The notes under the pieces are model-generated. The model was not told the DNA's origin. It saw only the letters and a program-made list of their open reading frames with translations, and ran no database searches. 64,000 nucleotides of DNA from Miscanthus floridulus. Taxonomy: Eukaryota; Streptophyta; Magnoliopsida; Poales; Poaceae. The stretch's first letter is position 1; each line of letters starts with the position of its first letter. This document shows, piece after piece, positions 55,759-64,000 of the stretch. A program made the translations under genes and the position numbers. Location of the stretch: NCBI RefSeq assembly GCF_019320115.1, contig NC_089593.1:13420789-13484788 (forward strand). Reading direction: 5' to 3'.

Positions 55759-58700
55759 TCATGAACCAACCTCAACACTGGGGTAGTATTTCTTAAGAAA
55801 TCTTCCATTAATAGCTCTGGTAAACTCCTCTCCAAATAAAGTCTTTAATATGTATGCATTGCCAGGTACACATTCTACAATTCGGAAAGGACCTTCCCAA
55901 TTTGGAGACCATTTGCCGAACGCTCTATCCTTTGTTCCAACTGGCAATATAGTTTTCCAAACCAAATCTCCTTTTGCGAATTGCTTCAGCTTAACCCTTT
56001 TGTTATAATACTTGGCAACGCGCATTTTATTTTTCTCAATATTTTCTAATGCCTTGAGACGAATCAAATGTAAATCTTCCAATTCATCCATCATCAGATT
56101 CTTATAGTCTTCTTCTGCCAATTCTTTCTGTAACACAATTCGCCTCGAATCTGACCGTAATTCCCATGGTAGTACGGCATGATGCCCATAAACCAGTTCA
56201 TAGGGAGACGTTTGAGTGGATCCATGACAAGCCATTCGGTAAGCCCACAGTGCTTCACTAAGAACCAAGTGCCATCTCCTTGGTTTTTCATCAATCTTCT
56301 TCTGAATGATTTTAATCATAATCTTATTTGATGCTTCTGCCTGTCCATTAGCTTGTGCATAATAAGGAGAAGAATTATACAATTTAATCCCCATATCTTT
56401 GGCAAAATCACAGAATTCCGAAGAAGTAAACTGAGTTCCTTGATCAGTTGTTATAGTCTGAGGAATCCCGAATCTGTGAACTATATGTTCCTTAACAAAA
56501 CTGATCATATTCTCTGACGTTACCTTCTTCAACGGGATAGCTTCAACCCACTTGGTGAAATAATCCGTGGCCAAGAGTACAAACTTGTGTCCCTTAATAG
56601 AAGGAGGATTGATCTGACCAATTAAATCTATACCCCATCCTCTGAACGGCCAAGGCTTGATTATAGGATTCATAGCAGACGCTGGAACCTTTTGAATATT
56701 GCCGAATTTTTGACAATTGTGACACCCTTTGTAATATTCAAAACAATCTTCCAACATAGTTGGCCAAAAATAACCAGTTCTCCTAATTATCCACTTCATC
56801 CGATAAGCTGACTGATGTGCACCACACAATCCTTCGTGAACCTCATACATCACTTTCTTGGCCTCTTCTTGACTTAAACATTTGAGCAATATTCCATCGA
56901 TGGACTTGTAATATAACTGATCATCAAGAAACACAAATTTGAGAGCTTTGTACCTGAGTTTTCGGGAAACCTTTTGAGATGGATCTTTCAGATAATTGGT
57001 AACTTCGTATCTCCAATCACCATCTACTTGATCAGTATTTAAAACATCTTCTTCCATAGCAAAAACTTCCCGACTCTCTCGATATCCAGAAGCAGCTTGA
57101 GCTAACTTATTTGCTTCTTCATTGCACTCTCTAGGGATATGATGCAAGGTCACTACCAGAAAATTCTTCAAAAGTTCTCTACACTCCTCATAATATTCTC
57201 TTAATACATTGTTCTTGCATTCATACTGACCATTCAGTTGATTAATCACCAACTCAGAATCCCCAAAGATTTCAACAGCATCGGCCTTTACTTCTATAAG
57301 AAGCCGAAGCCCTCTAAGCAACGCTTCATACTCTGCCTGATTATTAGTAACATGAAAGTCAATAGGAACCGCATACTCAAAAGTCTTTCCTTGTGGGGAA
57401 ATCAAGAGAATACCAGCACCACCACCTTTGTTACAAGATGATCCATCGAAGAACAAGGCCCAAGGCACAATGCTTATCGCCTCAACAGAAAGATCCCGAT
57501 GTTGGGTAATAAAATCGGCAATAATTTGACCCTTTACCGCCTTAGCCGATTCGTATCTTAAATTAAATTCTGACAACGCTAAAATCCATTTGCCAATTCT
57601 TCCATTCAAAATCGGCATTGATAGCATATGTTTGATTACATCAAAACTAGAAACCACCACGCATTCGGAATTCAACAAATAGTGCCGAGATTTGGTACAT
57701 GAGTAATATACACATAAGCAAAGTTTTTCTGCAGCCGAATACCTTGTTTCCGGGTCTAACAGCTTTCGGCTAAGATAAGCTATGACTCTTTCTTTTCCTT
57801 CAAACTCTTGCATAAGGGCCGATCCTATCGTTAGGCTATCGGCCGCCACATACAACTTAAAAGGCTTGTCAAGTTGTGGAGGTACCAGCACAGGTGGTGC
57901 CTTCATATATTGCTTGATCTCATCAAAAGCCTTTTGTTGCACGTCGCCCCATACAAATTTTTGATCCTTCTTGAGCTTTAATAACGGAGAAAAAGGTAAA
58001 ACTCTCTCTGATAGATTGGATATGAATCTTCTTACAAAGTTGATTTTGCCTAACAATGATTGTAATTCTGTGAGATTAGTTGGCGGCACAACTTTGTCTA
58101 TTGCTTCCATGCTCTTTTTCCCAACTTCAATTCCCCCTTTATGAACTAAAAATCCCAAAAACTCACCAGCCGAAACTCCAAAGGCACATTTGTTTGGATT
58201 CATCTTCAAACCATGCTTTCTTGTGCACTCCAGAGTTTTTCTTAAATCGGCTAAATGTCTTTCATGATTTCTAGACTTGACTACTACATCATCGATGTAT
58301 ATTTCTACAATCTTGCCGATCAGCTCATGAAAAATATAATTCATAGCTCTTTGATAAGTTGCACCGGCATTCTTTAATCCAAACGTCATGACTATCCATT
58401 CAAACAAACCAATATGACCAGGACATCTGAAAGCTGTTTTTGAAATATCTTCTATTGCCATAAAAATTTGATTATAGCCAGCATTACCATCCATAAAACT
58501 AATGACTTCATATCCTGCCGATGCATCTACTAGTAAATCGGCAACTGGCATTGGGTAACCATCCATGGGAGTTGCCTTATTAAGATTTCTGAAATCTATA
58601 CAAACTCTCATTTTTCCATTTTTCTTGTATACCGGTACTATATTTGAAATCCACTCTGCATACTTGCATGGCCGAATAAAGTTTGCTTCTATTAATCTTT

Positions 58701-59028
58701 CAACTTCCTTCTTTACATCGGCCAATACCTCCTCTTTGTATATCTTCCGTGGAGGTTGTTTGTAAGGACGAAATCCAGGTTTAATGGGTAATCGATGCTC
58801 AACAATGGAACGATCCAATCCAGGCATTTCTGTGTAATCCCAAGCAAAACAATCTTTAAACTCCTTCAACAGATTTATCAACTTTGATTTATATTCTGGG
58901 TCTAACTTCGCACTAATATACATCGGCCTTGGCTTAGAATCATCACCAACATCAATTTCTTCCAATTTATCAGCCGACATAAAACCACGTCCCAACTTTC
59001 CTTTGTTGCCATCGACAGGATTTCCCAT
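55759..59028 (-). CDS. Tat Pol: reverse transcriptase, two RNases H, integrase (1089 residues, open)
   Basis: One uninterrupted frame. Reverse transcriptase covers about residues 90-300, with RVCIDFRNLNKATPMDGYPM and the polymerase box YIDD (about 244-247). The first RNase H (about 385-510) has AADS in place of the usual motif D-A-S. A second, archaeal-type RNase H spans about 525-650 (FFDGSS, AEYEAL, FGDSEL), the hallmark of Tat. Integrase: H731, H738, C769, C772; catalytic D801, D862 and E898 with 35 residues between the last two. The tail has GDLVWKTILPVGTKD and no chromodomain. It makes cDNA in cytoplasmic particles and integrates it. It needs protease and gag, here broken. The final base overlaps the preceding frame at 59028, so a frameshift or readthrough joins it to protease in active relatives. 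Confidence 0.93.
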   Translation of the reverse strand: MGNPVDGNKGKLGRGFMSADKLEEIDVGDDSKPRPMYISAKLDPEYKSKLINLLKEFKDCFAWDYTEMPGLDRSIVEHRLPIKPGFRPYKQPPRKIYKEEVLADVKKEVERLIEANFIRPCKYAEWISNIVPVYKKNGKMRVCIDFRNLNKATPMDGYPMPVADLLVDASAGYEVISFMDGNAGYNQIFMAIEDISKTAFRCPGHIGLFEWIVMTFGLKNAGATYQRAMNYIFHELIGKIVEIYIDDVVVKSRNHERHLADLRKTLECTRKHGLKMNPNKCAFGVSAGEFLGFLVHKGGIEVGKKSMEAIDKVVPPTNLTELQSLLGKINFVRRFISNLSERVLPFSPLLKLKKDQKFVWGDVQQKAFDEIKQYMKAPPVLVPPQLDKPFKLYVAADSLTIGSALMQEFEGKERVIAYLSRKLLDPETRYSAAEKLCLCVYYSCTKSRHYLLNSECVVVSSFDVIKHMLSMPILNGRIGKWILALSEFNLRYESAKAVKGQIIADFITQHRDLSVEAISIVPWALFFDGSSCNKGGGAGILLISPQGKTFEYAVPIDFHVTNNQAEYEALLRGLRLLIEVKADAVEIFGDSELVINQLNGQYECKNNVLREYYEECRELLKNFLVVTLHHIPRECNEEANKLAQAASGYRESREVFAMEEDVLNTDQVDGDWRYEVTNYLKDPSQKVSRKLRYKALKFVFLDDQLYYKSIDGILLKCLSQEEAKKVMYEVHEGLCGAHQSAYRMKWIIRRTGYFWPTMLEDCFEYYKGCHNCQKFGNIQKVPASAMNPIIKPWPFRGWGIDLIGQINPPSIKGHKFVLLATDYFTKWVEAIPLKKVTSENMISFVKEHIVHRFGIPQTITTDQGTQFTSSEFCDFAKDMGIKLYNSSPYYAQANGQAEASNKIMIKIIQKKIDEKPRRWHLVLSEALWAYRMACHGSTQTSPYELVYGHHAVLPWELRSDSRRIVLQKELAEEDYKNLMMDELEDLHLIRLKALENIEKNKMRVAKYYNKRVKLKQFAKGDLVWKTILPVGTKDRAFGKWSPNWEGPFRIVECVPGNAYILKTLFGEEFTRAINGRFLKKYYPSVEVGS

Positions 59029-59975
59029 TAAAAATTACTATGAGAGCCGACTGCTTGGATCGGCTGTTGGCCTTCGCTGAAAACATTTACAGGACCTTCT
59101 TTCCACACTTTTCCGGAGAAACAATCAACGCCTTCATATTCCCAGTAGGTAGACTCTGTGGCAGCAACACTTACCGAATCATCAGCATGTACAATTTCAA
59201 CATCATCTCCAATCCATTGAATGAGAATTTGATGCATGGTTGAAGGAATGCAGCAATTAGCATGGATCCAATCTCTGCCCAAGAGTAGACTATATGCCCC
59301 CTTGCCATCAATGACAAAAAAGGTAGTAATCAGAGTTTTTGATCCAATAGTCAGCTCGACATGGATAGCACCTCGGGTATCGGAAGGATTGCCAGCAAAG
59401 TCCCTAAGCACCATGTCAGTTTTCAACAATTCTTCATTAGTCATCCCAAGTTTCCTGAAGGTAGTATAAGGCATGATATTGATAGCAGCCCCTCCATCAA
59501 CAAACATCTTGGTCAAAGGCTTGCCATTGACATATCCTTTTAAATAGAGTGGTCTCAAGTGACGATTCTTGATTGGTTTGTCAAAAACAGCTTGCTGTGT
59601 TAATACAAGCTGGGCCATCAAATCCTGACATTCACTTTCATCAAAATCAGAGTACACCTCTTCTTGGACATCTTGGCTTTCGGGAGCTATAAACTCTGAT
59701 GGGAGGAAGAAAGCCATGCAAGCATTAGCCGAAGGACCACATCCATCAGGCTTCTTTTTAGGACGCCATATCTGCTTTGTTTCGGTAACTTCCAGTTCCA
59801 ACTCCCTATTCCTCAACCGTTGCACTCTTCTTTTCTGACTTTTCCTCAGGCCTGGAGGACACCACTGTCCTTTTTGCCATATATACCTATAGGAAGTCAG
59901 CTTCTTCATCATGCATTTTATCATGTATCCAACCTTGACCTGCAAATCTTTTCCTTTGCTGATTCTTAAAATCAT
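59028..59975 (-). pseudogene. Protease region of the young Tat element
   Basis: The frame holds WCPPGLRKSQKRRVQRLRNR, then the protease active-site segment KMFVDGGAAINIMPY (D-G-G form) and LLLGRDWIHA. It is open in itself, but the linker to gag (60465-59887) lies in other frames, so no continuous gag-pro frame exists. I read the break as mutation. Programmed shifting at several places is unlikely. Confidence 0.8.
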
Positions 59976-60465
59976 CTATTTTTAGGCGCCGATCATCTTC
60001 AGGAACCTTCGTTCCAAGTCTTTCATAGACGGTACGGCGGTTGACTCGAGATTGCCTATACTTCGGAATACTGAGCACTACACTCTGGACAATTATTTCT
60101 TGCAGGCAACCTCAAACCTTCATTCCAGCAATGCCTAAAGAACGAACAACCCCAATGAGACTGCTCCTGTTCTGTCATGTATTCTTCTTGCTCCCTTCGG
60201 TATACCTCTTCCTCATACCTCCGGCTCTCTTCCAAAACCATTGCTTCTTACAGTATTCCTTCTCTTGTTCTCTCTGCCACTTGTTTAGCAAAATACGTGA
60301 TGTAACTCTGGGTTTAGAAGTTTGACCTTTCTCGGTTCGGCTATTCTGAAACCGAACTCGTTGCTGCAGCTCTCTACTGGTGACTTGCCGATCCTGGGTC
60401 AACAGCACCACTTTCCTTTGCTCTATCAGAAGTCAACACCTTCACCTTGCCTTTACCTTTGAGAT
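59887..60465 (-). pseudogene. Gag-protease linker, split over frames
   Basis: Consecutive pieces in different phases give RILLNKWQREQEKEYCKKQW (60411-60175), RYEEEVYRREQEEYMTEQEQ and HWGCSFFRHCWNEGLRLPAR (60241-60056), then RQSRVNRRTVYERLGTKVPE (60078-59887). This Glu/Arg-rich, Cys/His-containing linker is a regular part of grass Tat polyproteins. At least three frame changes occur within 600 bases. Confidence 0.75.
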
Positions 60466-61769
60466 CATTGGCAGAGACCATATTCACTAGAGAAAGAAAT
60501 CATATTTTGTGGAAAAGGCTGATCATCAATTTTCATCTTGCCATCAAACCTCAAATGTCCCTCTTGGATAGCTTTCTGGATTCGTATCCTGAACACTCGG
60601 CAATCATTGATAGAGTGAGAATTAGTGTTATGGAAACCACAATACTTTTTGTCTTTCACTCCTTCAGGACGTAGCATAGGATGTCCTTCTGGCAGCTTGA
60701 TGCGTCCTTCCTTTATCAACAATGCAAAAAGCCTGTCTGCTTTAGTAACATCAAAATCATAGGTTCCCTTTTGTTGTTTCAACCAACGTTGACTAACTTG
60801 AGTGGGTTCCTTTGCCCAATTTAACTCAGCTGCAGCTATTTCATCTTCATCAATATACTCAGTCGCTTCATCCAAAAAGCCTTGATACACCTCATTAGTG
60901 GCATTGTTTTTCTGAAAGCGATTATCTCTCCTGAATCCTTGGGCTTGATTACTCATAGCTGCTAAACGCTGTGCAAGTTGGCCAAGATCATCAAACTCTA
61001 AACCGAACAACTTCTCTCTGATATTCGGCAACATTCCTGCTATAGCTATTCCAGGTAGTTGATCATCTGGTAAATTTAGAGAATAACACATATTCTTGGT
61101 CTCCCTAAATCTGCGAAGATACTCCAATGGTGTCTCATTTGTTCTCATCCTCAGACTCATGAGATCGACCAACTTCTTCTCATTGGTACCCGTATAGAAA
61201 TATGAATGAAACTTCTGCTCTAGTTCTGCCCACGTACCAATGGAATGAGCTGGTAGAGACGTGAACCATGTGAAAGCTGGTCCTGTAAGAGACAAAGGAA
61301 AATATCGAATCCTCCAAGCTTCATCTGAAGCAGCTTCTCCAAGCTGCATTAAGTACCGACTGACGTGCTCTATGGTACTAGTATCATCTTGACCAGAAAA
61401 CTTGGTCAAATCTGTTGGAGGCTTCACCCTTGGAGGCAATGCCACTCTGTTGTACCATTCTGGATAAGGAGACTTGTATGAATAGGATTGATTCTTTGGC
61501 TTCAAGCCGAACTGATTTTGCATCATATCAGCCATCCTGTGCATCAAAACATCAATGCCTGGATCCTGATTTCCTTGTACTTGCATTCCAGAAGGCAATC
61601 CTGAAACACTTCTATACCCTGGATTTGGCACAGCATTGATAGCACTGTAATCAGTAAATTCTTGATATCCATCTCCATACATATTCTTCTGCAATCTGTT
61701 TGATGCTGGAGAAACTCTATAAGCTGAAGGTGGCACTTCTCCTGTGGTACCAAATGTCATCCTGACCAT
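60465..61769 (-). pseudogene. Gag capsid and nucleocapsid part
   Basis: Contains PPTDLTKFSGQDDTSTIEHV, FPLSLTGPAFTWFTSLPAHS and LRRFRETKNMCYSLNLPDDQ (capsid-like), then GVKDKKYCGFHNTNSHSIND (Cys/His nucleocapsid-like). The frame ends at 60465 with DISEYGLCQ-type sequence ahead of the linker. It is phase-shifted from the N-terminal gag piece, which overlaps it at 61717-61769. The capsid part is otherwise open for 434 codons. Confidence 0.85.
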
Positions 61770-62250
61770 AGGTGGGATGTGATTGCTTTTCAGTGTGAGT
61801 CAATCCACCTATATTTGAAGGCGACGCTACTTCTTTTCCAACAGGCTTCTCTTGATGCTTTGGAACATTGAAAAGCGTCGGCCCACTGAGTGGTCCAACA
61901 TTTTCTTCGAAATATTTATCAACCATTGGACCAAAAGTACTGATCATGATTGCTCGAAAGGTATTCAGGAAAGCTGTGTGATGGTTTGTCATGGTTTCTC
62001 CCATAGCTTTATAAACTAGGGCTGCCATCTTCTGAGCATCCTCCTCTTCAGTGTAATCAGTTTGATGCGGAAGAAGAACCCTTGGCATTGACTGCTTTTG
62101 AAACACTTTATTGCTCTTGTTTTTGGAAAAAGACATCAAGCATTTCCGTTGGTATTGCTCACATGCTTGTAGCACTAAATCCTTGTAATTATCTGGCAAT
62201 TCTGCCATGCTTACATCCAGAACATGATCATTGTTGATCTCAGACGCCAT
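61717..62250 (-). pseudogene. Gag N-terminal part
   Basis: Starts at ATG 62250, 17 bases inside the primer site, with MASEINNDHVLDVSMAELPD and continues open for 177 codons. The change into the capsid frame is near 61750-61800 and looks like a one-base indel. The start is the natural gag start because of its position next to the primer site. Confidence 0.8.
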
Positions 62251-62266
62251 CTTGAACTAACAGGTT

Positions 62267-62284
62267 GTCCCACCGAGCGTGCCA
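62267..62284 (-). other. Primer binding site of the young Tat element
   Basis: The minus strand reads TGGCACGCTCGGTGGGAC, seven bases after the 5' LTR. It begins TGG as expected for pairing to a tRNA CCA end. The tRNA was not identified. Confidence 0.75.
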
Positions 62285-62291
62285 AAAAGTG

Positions 62292-63646
62292 TGTTGACAC
62301 AAAATGTGACGCACTGTGCCTCACACACAGCAAGCCGAAAAGCGTAGCTTCAATCGGGTTCCCGGGTGTTTCGTGATCCGGAAGCGTGCCAGTCAGTTTG
62401 ACCTGAAAACTAACAAGGGATAAAACAATTAAATGTCAAACCGGAACATGTCGGGTAATACCGGACAGTTCCACATATACGGCCCTGAAGCCACTTACAA
62501 CGACATACGGCTATAGAGAGCTGTCTGCCAACAAGTTCATAAACCATTCAGCTAACCGTAAGGTGAATGCACGTAAAGACCTAATTGCCGAATGCATGTG
62601 CATGGGAAGACATGTTTGAACAAGTGAAATTAATTATGAGTTAATGCATAACCAAGCTCGGCAATCCAGCCGAATTGGGGTCCACGAAGAAGGAACGTAC
62701 AAATAAAAACGATTAAACTAAACCAAAACCTGCATCTGCCGCACGACACCTAGTTTCGTTAGAGCTTAAACATGATTAACATGCATGAACCCGCAACATG
62801 TGACAATCTAGATTAAAGCAATTCAGCCATTATGAGCATGTTATCTATTTAGCAATGATCGTTGAAGCACGAATAAAACCACAAGAGAGATAAGGTCGAA
62901 CAATATCAATCTAGATTGGGCAGAAGTGTGTTACAAATATATGAAAGGTTTAAAACATGCAACACTAGATAACTTAATGAATCTATTTAGATTTGCCAGA
63001 TCTAATATAGAGCCGATAACTATCTCGCTTTCACTAAGCATATTGAGCAAACGCCTGCCGCACGGTATTTACTCATAAACAAAGCATAAGCGAAGACTTC
63101 TTGATTGTTCAAGCAAAGATCCGCCGCACGACCATTGAAAACAAACAAGACTACTTGCATCATGTCTAAATCCACCGCATGATACTAAACATGATAACAA
63201 GGTTAGTCGGAACTTACGGAGGTCGACGGATCGATGATTCCTCTCGAAGAACTCGACGACACGACAAAAGGACTCGAAAGTTGGCACGGGGCCGGTTGTA
63301 TTGATTTGGTTGTGTACCCTTATTACAATGGTCGAGGGTCAATATTTATACCCTAGACAAAATGTGAGTCCTTAAGGACTACGATTTACAAAGGAACTTC
63401 TAAACAAACTTGGAAACTTACGATTCCTTACCCTAAACTTATAGATTCCTTTATTAATACAACTCTCATCTTTCCGATCGGTCTTGCCTTGCCATCTTCT
63501 GTTTTCCCGAATGGAGTTACCGCCTTCCAGAGTAACCGACCGCACAAGCATTTAGCCGACCACTTGTGTTGTTTGGCGAACACCCTTCTTCCCGCATGTG
63601 GGTCTACCTGTCATCTTCCAGAATCGACCAAAATCCAGTGTTAACA
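62292..63646 (-). repeat. 5' LTR of the young Tat element
   Basis: 1355 bp, nearly identical to 49540-50895. On the minus strand a TATAAATA box (about 63343-63350) lies within the LTR and should drive the genomic RNA. Confidence 0.95.
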
Positions 63647-63664
63647 GCATTATAATTTGAGAAC

Positions 63665-63780
63665 TCTTGGTTGGATAGGTTCCTTGTGGTGGAACTTGTC
63701 CACCAGGGTTTAAATCATCGACTTGATGCTGATACTCATACTTTTCTGCATTTATTTCTGGATTTAAAAAATGCACTATA
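63665..63780 (+). mobile_element. Truncated SINE-like copy
   Basis: Begins TTGGATAGGTTCCTTGTGG, has a GGTTTAAATCATCGACTTG B-box-like segment and CATTTATTTCTGGATTTAAA. It matches the head of 14641-14820 and lacks the 3' tail. Confidence 0.5.
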
Positions 63781-64000
63781 ATTGAGAAAATGAGTGATTA
63801 ATAATGCACACTTCCCAAAAAAGTGCACTATGATTTAGGAAAAGGACTAATTAATAATACACACCACAGCCTAGCTATCTGAATGGCTATGCTGTCCCGT
63901 GGCTCCTTGACTTGGACCAGTTTAATTGTGTAGTTGAACTGAACTCTGGAAAAAAAACAAAGGTACAGAAAATAAATAAAACATCTAATTGAATAACTGG
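63781..64000. repeat. Dispersed segment, copy 3 of 3 (runs off the edge)
   Basis: TTAATAATACACACCACAGC, TTGACTTGGACCAGTTTAATTG, GTGTAGTTGAAC and GAAAATAAATAAAACATCT appear in the same order as in 15240-15530. The match continues to the last base, so the segment extends past the window. Confidence 0.65.

Larger units (their letters stand above)
49540..63646 (-). mobile_element. Young Ty3/Gypsy element, Tat lineage, with antisense gene cassette
   Basis: About 14.1 kb. LTRs 49540-50895 and 62292-63646 begin TGTTGACACAAAATGTGACG and end CAGTGTTAACA. Perfect GCATT duplications flank it (49535-49539 and 63647-63651). Minus-strand order: 5' LTR, primer site, gag, protease, reverse transcriptase, RNase H, second RNase H, integrase, then polypurine tract and 3' LTR. 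Between pol and the 3' LTR, two genes run on the plus strand. By eye the LTRs differ by about ten substitutions and seven one-base indels. At the rate often used for rice LTRs (1.3e-8) that would be a few hundred thousand years. Confidence 0.95.

Overview
This window looks like a nuclear segment of a grass genome, probably an Andropogoneae or other panicoid (sugarcane, Miscanthus or sorghum type; lineage is my inference). It has GT-AG introns, group III WRKY genes, Stowaway and Tourist-type MITEs, a grass SINE-like repeat, and deeply nested Copia and Ty3/Gypsy LTR retrotransposons. No bacterial, organellar or CRISPR features are present. Most of the sequence is transposon. Only one host gene, the second WRKY, looks fully intact.

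Layout. 1-3.7 kb: a decayed gag relic, a GC-rich 5'-leader-like stretch and unassigned sequence. 3.7-12.5 kb: two group III WRKY transcription-factor genes in tandem on +. The first (3892-6301) is broken by a 5-bp duplication and a 2-bp insertion. The second (11258-12488) gives a clean three-exon, 269-residue model. 12.9-20.2 kb: small repeats, a LINE 3' fragment, Stowaway MITEs, and a Tourist/PIF-like element (16889-19898) split by a solo LTR. 20.3-32.2 kb: an old, decayed Tat-lineage Gypsy element on + (archaeal-type RNase H plus integrase, no recognisable reverse transcriptase), itself hit by an internally deleted Copia element and a solo LTR. 32.7-33.0 kb: the last exon of a BSK-type kinase gene, isolated. 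34.65-48.08 kb: a complete-length but inactivated chromovirus (Tekay/Del type) on -, with an extra ORF upstream of gag and a solo LTR inside its RNase H region. 49.54-63.65 kb: a young Tat-lineage Gypsy element on -, with nearly identical LTRs and a perfect GCATT target-site duplication.

The most interesting system is inside this last element. Between the 3' end of pol and the 3' LTR it carries two spliced genes on the opposite strand. One (51046-54142, six exons) gives an 895-residue plant mobile domain (PMD) plus coiled-coil protein. The other (54626-55499, three exons, its own TATA box) gives a 240-residue coiled-coil protein. Every exon junction that I placed keeps the reading frame. The 1089-residue pol is also open, whereas the gag-protease region is split over several frames. 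Antisense extra ORFs and PMD capture are known in plant Tat elements, so the category is not new. The two-gene spliced cassette, and its open frames beside a broken gag, deserve attention.

Six insertions have target-site duplications or hallmark termini readable here: GATAT, CTAGG, CTTAA, GCATT, TTA and an imperfect CCACT/CCATT. They give a partial nesting order: Tekay element then GATAT solo LTR; old Tat element then Copia element and CTAGG solo LTR; Tourist-like element then CCACT solo LTR. All alignments, splice sites and counts were made by eye.
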